In this document: piece after piece, positions 42,008-46,384 of the stretch
Numbering within the stretch: position 1 is the first letter of the stretch
How the letters are laid out: each line of letters opens with the position of its first letter
NCBI RefSeq assembly: GCF_049673005.1
Contig: NZ_JBATXB010000087.1
Coordinates: 1-46,384, forward strand
Reading direction: 5' to 3'
Length of the DNA stretch: 46,384 nucleotides
DNA from: Carnobacterium_A sp049673005
GTDB lineage: Bacteria > Bacillota > Bacilli > Lactobacillales > Carnobacteriaceae
Position numbers and translations under genes: made by a program
The notes under the pieces: generated by a model
Seen by the model: only the letters and a program-made list of their open reading frames with translations
What the model was told of the DNA's origin: nothing
The model's database searches: none

Positions 42008-42175
42008 TTAAACGTATTTTTGATTGTAATTGTACAATAACCCTAGTAATCCTGTTAAGCCAATTAACATAATTCCTAATTCCATTTTACCTGTTGTTCT
42101 TTGGCCATAAATAACCAATCCTAAACTAACAACAAAAATAAGTAATTTCACAATGATCCAGGTACTTTGTTTCAT
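42008..42175 (-). CDS. Small membrane protein in the GnpA operon (resembles DUF6903)
   Basis: A 55-residue protein, mostly two hydrophobic segments (about 7-22 and 33-48) separated by YGQRTTGKME, with a short basic tail NYNQKYV. The start is the ATG overlapping the gnpA stop (ATGA) and preceded by GGGAGG, so it is translationally coupled to gnpA. Tiny two-helix proteins of this kind (I think DUF6903) occur in sugar ABC operons of Bacillota; their function is not known. It may be an accessory subunit of the transporter or unrelated. Too short for a firm family call. Confidence 0.65.
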   Translation of the reverse strand: MKQSTWIIVKLLIFVVSLGLVIYGQRTTGKMELGIMLIGLTGLLGLLYNYNQKYV

Positions 42176-44334
42176 TTGTATTCCTCCCACCGAATCTCAC
42201 TAGGTGATAACGTTACTTCTGAAGAACGACCTTCTCCATCATATACCGTTGTTTGCTGCTCCACCATTGAATTGTTTACAATAGCCATTTTTTTTATCGA
42301 TGGATAAGCATGAACTTCACATTGAATATTGCTCGCATGCCATTTATTAAAGTTATTTTCTTTGTTGGCTGCATAGAATAAGGCACGGATTAATAATCTT
42401 GTATTGTCTTGACTGTAAGGAAGTCCTGCCATATACACTGCTCGTCCTTCACCAAAATCATTACTTGATAAGTGAACTTCTCCATTAGAATATTCTATAA
42501 TTTCAGTCGTTTCTGATAAAGCATAGACGTTTTTCATAGTTTCACCAAAATCAAAAGTACTTGTGTCTGCTGAAATAAAGTGTTTATCTAACGCACTTGT
42601 AAAGTATTTATCCGTTGATAAACTAAACCCTAACTCTTTATCTACTCCAAGCGCAGTTGCTAATTGAAAGTAATGCCCTTCATGGTGATATGCAGTAGGT
42701 TCACCAATACCAACAAAGCCTCCACCTTCATAGATCCATTTTCTAACCGTCGTAATGAGAGTTTCGTTCATCCATTCTTTTCCGCCTGAGAATGCTGTTC
42801 CTCCATCTCCTGCATTAATGATAACATCGATGTCTTTATCTATACCTTTGTTTACCACGTCATCAAAGCTGATGAAAACAACATCAACAGCAGCGCCACT
42901 TAACGACTCAATGACTCCTAAATAAGAATAAATTTGTTTATACCACAGAGCATGTGCAACCATATGTGTTTGCCACGTTCTTATTTCACCCCACGAGTTT
43001 AAAATAGCTACCTTAATTCCAGTGTAGGGTTTTACATTTTTAATCGTGTCATAAATCTCACGAAACTCATCTGTAATATCCGCAATATAATCGACAAACC
43101 CAGGAAACTTATACGCTAAACTCAAATATCCGCCATAACCAATGCGGTCAACAGGGTTACGTAATATCGCTCTACGTGCTGTTAGCCAATTTTCATTAGC
43201 CTCAATAACCGGATCATTGCCTTCAAAGAAAGTATCTGGGAAAAAGTAAGGCAAGAAGCGCCCTTCTGTGTAGTTAACGTGCGGGATATCAGCGATCATG
43301 CGTAATGTTGCCCCACCCCCTACGCTTCCTACAACCGCATCCAATCCAATCATTTCGAAGTGCTTGCCATAAGGCTCTGTCCCAATCCAGTTGTCTCCTA
43401 AGAACATCATCGCTTCTTTTCCGCTCTCATGGACGATATCAACGAGTTCTTTTGCTTCTTTAGCAACAAAATATTGAATGAAATCCATGTAATCTAAATA
43501 GGTTTTCGTAGGAATCCGGAATGATGTATTGTAATACCCACAGTCGACAATATCTTCTGGTCTCAATCGGTACCCTTTTTCTTTTTCAAAAGCATCTAGT
43601 GCTGCAACAGAAACACTTGCACCATAGCCGAACCAGTCCACAAATTTTTCTTTTCCGAGATTATTAAAAACAAGCGTAAAGTGATAGAAGAAAGTTGTGA
43701 AACGAACAACATCTGTTGCCGGATTATCAATCAACCATTGCTTTAAATAGGTTTTCATATATTCATTCGAATAAGGTTGTCTTACATCAAATGGAATATC
43801 ATGAGGTTTATCGCCCCAATCGTTTGTGATGTGATTATACATTTGAGTCGGATCCCATATCGCGTAAACTAAGAATGATACTGTGTATTCATGGAATGGA
43901 ATAGCATTAGAAATAATGACTGTTTCATCAGATTCATTGACATCCCAATTTGTTGTTTCCACGATATCCCCCGTTGTACGGTCAATGACTTCCCAATACT
44001 TCTTAGGATCATGAAGGAAATCAGGTTTTAGCTGTTCTGAAAAATAACCTTCCATAAACGGAATTGTTAACTCTTTTGAAACAGCTGTATGAAAAAGACT
44101 CATCAAATAAATTTGTTGGCATTCTTCTAAATGTTTTTCAGCAAAATCATTGTGTGCACGAGCAACAAAATAAGTTGTATAAATTTTTGCATCTAGCTCT
44201 TTAATCTCATCGTCTAATTTTGTTCCATCGCTATCGCGAATTGCATCCGCTCCCCAACGTTTCATCATTTCTTTTGTTTCTGCTAAAAAATTCTGTTCAC
44301 TTGGTAAAGTAACTCTTCCAGTACTCTTTTTCAT
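42172..44334 (-). CDS. gnpA: 1,3-beta-galactosyl-N-acetylhexosamine phosphorylase (GH112)
   Basis: Cytoplasmic phosphorylase splitting galacto-N-biose or lacto-N-biose with phosphate into galactose-1-phosphate and GalNAc or GlcNAc. Length 720, close to Bifidobacterium LnbP (about 750). GRVTLPSEQNFLAETKEM at the start and the catalytic-site segment MMFLGDNWIGTEPYG (309-323) are characteristic; Asp314 corresponds in position to the known acid Asp313. Further conserved are VGSVGGGATLRMIADI and DVIINAGDGGTAFSGGKEW. No signal peptide. It lies between the ABC permeases and a small membrane protein plus kinase. GH112 members prefer either GNB, LNB or rhamnose linkage; which applies cannot be decided by eye, but GNB suits the neighbouring GalNAc genes. 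Confidence 0.93.
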   Translation of the reverse strand: MKKSTGRVTLPSEQNFLAETKEMMKRWGADAIRDSDGTKLDDEIKELDAKIYTTYFVARAHNDFAEKHLEECQQIYLMSLFHTAVSKELTIPFMEGYFSEQLKPDFLHDPKKYWEVIDRTTGDIVETTNWDVNESDETVIISNAIPFHEYTVSFLVYAIWDPTQMYNHITNDWGDKPHDIPFDVRQPYSNEYMKTYLKQWLIDNPATDVVRFTTFFYHFTLVFNNLGKEKFVDWFGYGASVSVAALDAFEKEKGYRLRPEDIVDCGYYNTSFRIPTKTYLDYMDFIQYFVAKEAKELVDIVHESGKEAMMFLGDNWIGTEPYGKHFEMIGLDAVVGSVGGGATLRMIADIPHVNYTEGRFLPYFFPDTFFEGNDPVIEANENWLTARRAILRNPVDRIGYGGYLSLAYKFPGFVDYIADITDEFREIYDTIKNVKPYTGIKVAILNSWGEIRTWQTHMVAHALWYKQIYSYLGVIESLSGAAVDVVFISFDDVVNKGIDKDIDVIINAGDGGTAFSGGKEWMNETLITTVRKWIYEGGGFVGIGEPTAYHHEGHYFQLATALGVDKELGFSLSTDKYFTSALDKHFISADTSTFDFGETMKNVYALSETTEIIEYSNGEVHLSSNDFGEGRAVYMAGLPYSQDNTRLLIRALFYAANKENNFNKWHASNIQCEVHAYPSIKKMAIVNNSMVEQQTTVYDGEGRSSEVTLSPSEIRWEEYK

Positions 44335-44350
44335 TTTAATTAACCTCTTT

Positions 44351-45232
44351 CTAATCTTTTAGTCCTCCAAGGCTCATCCCTTGAGTCAATTTCTTTTGTA
44401 CTAAAATATATAGTATTAATGTTGGCAGCATAACGATAACCATACCGGCATACATTTGACCATAGTTAGCGGCTGATTTTTGTGCAGCCATTAAATTCAT
44501 CAAGCCAACTGGTAACGTTTTATTTTGACCAGGGATTAATGTCAACGCAATGATATATTCATTCCAAAATGTTAAGAAATTAAATAAAATAATCGTAATA
44601 ATGCTTGGACGCGCCATCGGTATCATAATTTGAATCATTGTTTTGAAGTAACCCGCTCCGTCAATAAAAGCTGCTTCTTCAAACGTAGTGGGCAATGTTT
44701 GGAAATAACTCGATAAGAGATAAATCGTAAACGGCAACGCTGTTGCTGCATAAACAATGGATAAAACAAACAAATTGTCTAACAAAAATCCTTCTCCAAA
44801 ATAAGTTCTTAAGAAAGTGTCTCCTTTTAATAACATCAGGAAGATAGGAACAACAATATAGTTTACGTTAATAAATAAACCCGCTTTGAAGAATGAATTC
44901 ATTAATTTGCTGCCTTTAAATGTGTAACGGGCTAGAACATAAGCTGCTGGTAAAGCAACAATTAACAAAATAACCAATGAAAGAGCTGTTACCATAAATG
45001 AATTTAATAAGTATGTCCCCATATTGGCTTTTTGAAAGGCATCTATAAAGTTTTGAAAATAAAATCCTTTAGGCATTGCCCATGGACTTCCATAAAATTC
45101 AGCATTTTCTTTAATTGAGGCTAAAAACACCCAAGCTACAGGAACAAATATTGTAATGGCTAATGTAATTAAAGCCATGTAGATAAATAAACGATAAAGC
45201 TTATCAACACTCATATTTTTTATTTTTTCCAT
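44351..45232 (-). CDS. Carbohydrate ABC transporter permease, MalG type
   Basis: Integral membrane permease of 293 residues with six hydrophobic segments. The EAA loop that docks the ATPase is EEAAFIDGAGYFKTMIQIMIPMARP near 185-209. FYGSPWAMPKGFYFQNFIDAF at the first periplasmic loop is usual for the CUT1 sugar family. The ATG used gives MEKIKNMSVDKL after GGAGG; a longer frame would overlap the preceding gene. It pairs with the permease at 45249. No ATPase gene is in the operon, so a shared MsmK-type ATPase elsewhere is likely. Confidence 0.92.
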   Translation of the reverse strand: MEKIKNMSVDKLYRLFIYMALITLAITIFVPVAWVFLASIKENAEFYGSPWAMPKGFYFQNFIDAFQKANMGTYLLNSFMVTALSLVILLIVALPAAYVLARYTFKGSKLMNSFFKAGLFINVNYIVVPIFLMLLKGDTFLRTYFGEGFLLDNLFVLSIVYAATALPFTIYLLSSYFQTLPTTFEEAAFIDGAGYFKTMIQIMIPMARPSIITIILFNFLTFWNEYIIALTLIPGQNKTLPVGLMNLMAAQKSAANYGQMYAGMVIVMLPTLILYILVQKKLTQGMSLGGLKD

Positions 45233-45248
45233 TTTAGTGTCATCCTCC

Positions 45249-46139
45249 TTAATACTCAAGTACATCGCGTTTAGTAATATGACTAATTATAGCTGCTAAA
45301 GCGAATGAGAATAAGAAAATCACCACTCCAATTGCCATACCATAACCATAGGATGAATTTGTGTATGCTTGTTTATACATATAGCTTAAAAACACTTCGG
45401 TTGAGCCATCTGGCCCTCCACCTGTCATTGCTTGTACTAAAAGAAAACTTAGATTAATCGTACTGATAATAAAAAATGTTAACGTTGTGCGAATATTATT
45501 CCATATCAAGGGCAGAGTTATATTGAAAAATTGAACAAAACGACCTGCTCCTTCTAAGGCAGAAGCTTCATAGTAACTTTCTGGAATACTAGCCATACTT
45601 GACATATACATCACCATATAATAACCGATAGCTTGCCAAACTAAAGCTCCACCAATACTATAGATAACAATTTTTTGATCGCCTAACCAAAGTCTTTGTA
45701 AATTTTCAAGTTTTAATGTTGAAAAAAGATTATTTAACAATCCTGTATTTGGATCGTAAATAGCTGAAAAAATACCCGAAATAACAACAACAGATAAGAT
45801 ATTTGGGATATAGAAAATAATCCTGAATAGATTATCACCCTTTACTTTTTCTCTTGAAAGCAACGTAGCATATAAAATAGCAAAAACCATTGTAATAAGT
45901 GTGACTACAACAATCAATAAGATACTATTTTGGAAAGCTCTAAAAAATTTCAGATCGTTCCATAATATTTTAAAATTATCCAATCCTACAAATACTTGAT
46001 TATTAGAAAAACCGCCCCATTTATACATAGACATTCTAAAAACTTCAACTGTTGGTAGAAAAATGAACACACCTAATAAAATTAAAGCTGGTGTCATACA
46101 GACTGCTATAAAAAAATTCTTTTCTTTTTTCTTATTCAT
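45249..46139 (-). CDS. Carbohydrate ABC transporter permease, MalF/UgpA type
   Basis: First permease of the CUT1 system, 296 residues, six membrane segments. It starts NKKKEKNFFIAVCMTPALILLGVFIFLPTV, with the EAA loop near PESYYEASALEGAGRFVQFF. The chosen ATG lies six bases after GAGGTG; a GTG three codons earlier is the alternative. It overlaps nothing and is followed after 16 bases by the second permease. The adjacent gnpA suggests import of Gal-beta-1,3-HexNAc disaccharides, as in the bifidobacterial GNB/LNB transporter. Confidence 0.92.
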   Translation of the reverse strand: MNKKKEKNFFIAVCMTPALILLGVFIFLPTVEVFRMSMYKWGGFSNNQVFVGLDNFKILWNDLKFFRAFQNSILLIVVVTLITMVFAILYATLLSREKVKGDNLFRIIFYIPNILSVVVISGIFSAIYDPNTGLLNNLFSTLKLENLQRLWLGDQKIVIYSIGGALVWQAIGYYMVMYMSSMASIPESYYEASALEGAGRFVQFFNITLPLIWNNIRTTLTFFIISTINLSFLLVQAMTGGGPDGSTEVFLSYMYKQAYTNSSYGYGMAIGVVIFLFSFALAAIISHITKRDVLEY

Positions 46140-46157
46140 TCTCTTCACCTCAATTTA

Positions 46158-46192
46158 ATAAATAGAACGATGAGGGATTAACCTCACCGTTC
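46158..46192 (-). terminator. Attenuator-like hairpin between the binding-protein and permease genes
   Basis: GAACGGTGAG and CTCATCGTTC (minus strand) form a 10-base stem with one G-U pair, then TATTTATT. Such partial terminators after solute-binding-protein genes keep the binding protein in excess over the membrane subunits. Confidence 0.65.
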
Positions 46193-46218
46193 AAACTTCG
46201 TGAAATTTAATTTATTTT

Positions 46219-46384
46219 TTATTTTAAAGCAGGTCTCAATTGATCGCTTGCTTTTTCAACTGCTGATTGCCATTCTTCGATTGTCTTATCGCCAGTCACA
46301 ACACTATCAACAGTAGCGAATAATTCATCTGCCATGCTGACACCTTCAACAGCGTCTGTCGCAGCAAATCCACCCATACCGGCT
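46219..46384 (-). CDS. Sugar ABC transporter solute-binding protein, C-terminal part (cut by window)
   Basis: The window ends inside this gene; I translated its last 54 codons from the minus strand: GMGGFAATDAVEGVSMADEL, then VTGDKTIEEWQSAVEKASDQ and LRPALK, stop. This is the usual alpha-helical end of CUT1 extracellular binding proteins. Position directly upstream of the two permeases supports the call. Expected to be a lipoprotein outside the membrane that captures the disaccharide; the signal peptide and binding site lie beyond the window. Confidence 0.8.
   Translation of the reverse strand, partial: AGMGGFAATDAVEGVSMADELFATVDSVVTGDKTIEEWQSAVEKASDQLRPALK

Noticed and set aside
1..46384. 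CRISPR arrays, tRNA or rRNA genes, insertion sequences
   Set aside because: No regularly spaced repeats, cloverleaf sequences or transposase genes were recognised in either strand.

Overview
This is a low-GC, tightly packed stretch of Gram-positive DNA. PerR with all its metal ligands, a mannose-family PTS, a CpsC/CpsD-type polysaccharide kinase pair, YflT-type stress proteins, AGGAGG ribosome sites and many extended -10 promoters point to Bacillota, order Lactobacillales. Carnobacteriaceae (Carnobacterium or a close relative) is my best guess from overall gene content, but no marker gene here proves it. Nearly everything is on the minus strand; the exceptions are the transporter at 8409, the amidase at 15885 and the nucleoside kinase at 17146.

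Layout. (1) 1-7409: alpha-glucan use, with a neopullulanase-like enzyme cut by the window edge, one intact GH13 alpha-glucosidase, a second tandem copy broken by an in-frame TGA, then a lipid kinase and a LacI-type regulator. (2) 7594-18400: housekeeping and stress genes: PerR, an aromatic-acid-exporter-like membrane protein, a degenerate SGNH-type surface protein, NtdP, a mutY-recX operon in which MutY has lost three of the four iron-sulfur cysteines, two YflT stress proteins with long hydrophilic tails, an amidase without a signal peptide, a deoxynucleoside kinase and a papain-like peptidase. (3) 18498-33290: a 13-gene Wzx/Wzy-type exopolysaccharide or capsule operon, preceded by a ~750-base non-coding stretch holding a perfect 18-bp inverted repeat. 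(4) 34083-40863: a GntR-led operon with a mannose-family PTS, AgaS, NagA and LacD, which fits N-acetylgalactosamine/galactosamine use. (5) 41021-46384: an ABC importer (binding protein cut by the edge), the GH112 phosphorylase GnpA, a 55-residue membrane protein and a ROK kinase, which fits galacto-N-biose/lacto-N-biose uptake and phosphorolysis.

How it works together. Blocks 4 and 5 look like one catabolic unit with two entry routes. The ABC system would import the disaccharide Gal-beta-1,3-HexNAc; GnpA would split it to galactose-1-phosphate plus HexNAc; the ROK kinase would make HexNAc-6-phosphate, which is also what the PTS delivers from free HexNAc. NagA, AgaS and LacD would then carry the GalNAc branch to triose phosphates. 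A tagatose-6-phosphate kinase and the galactose-1-phosphate (Leloir) enzymes are not in the window, and neither is an ABC ATPase. The polysaccharide operon pairs a membrane-bound NDP-sugar dehydratase, a DegT-type aminotransferase and a small PglC-like initiating transferase, suggesting an amino-trideoxyhexose as first sugar.

No tRNA, rRNA, CRISPR array, insertion sequence or prophage block was recognised.
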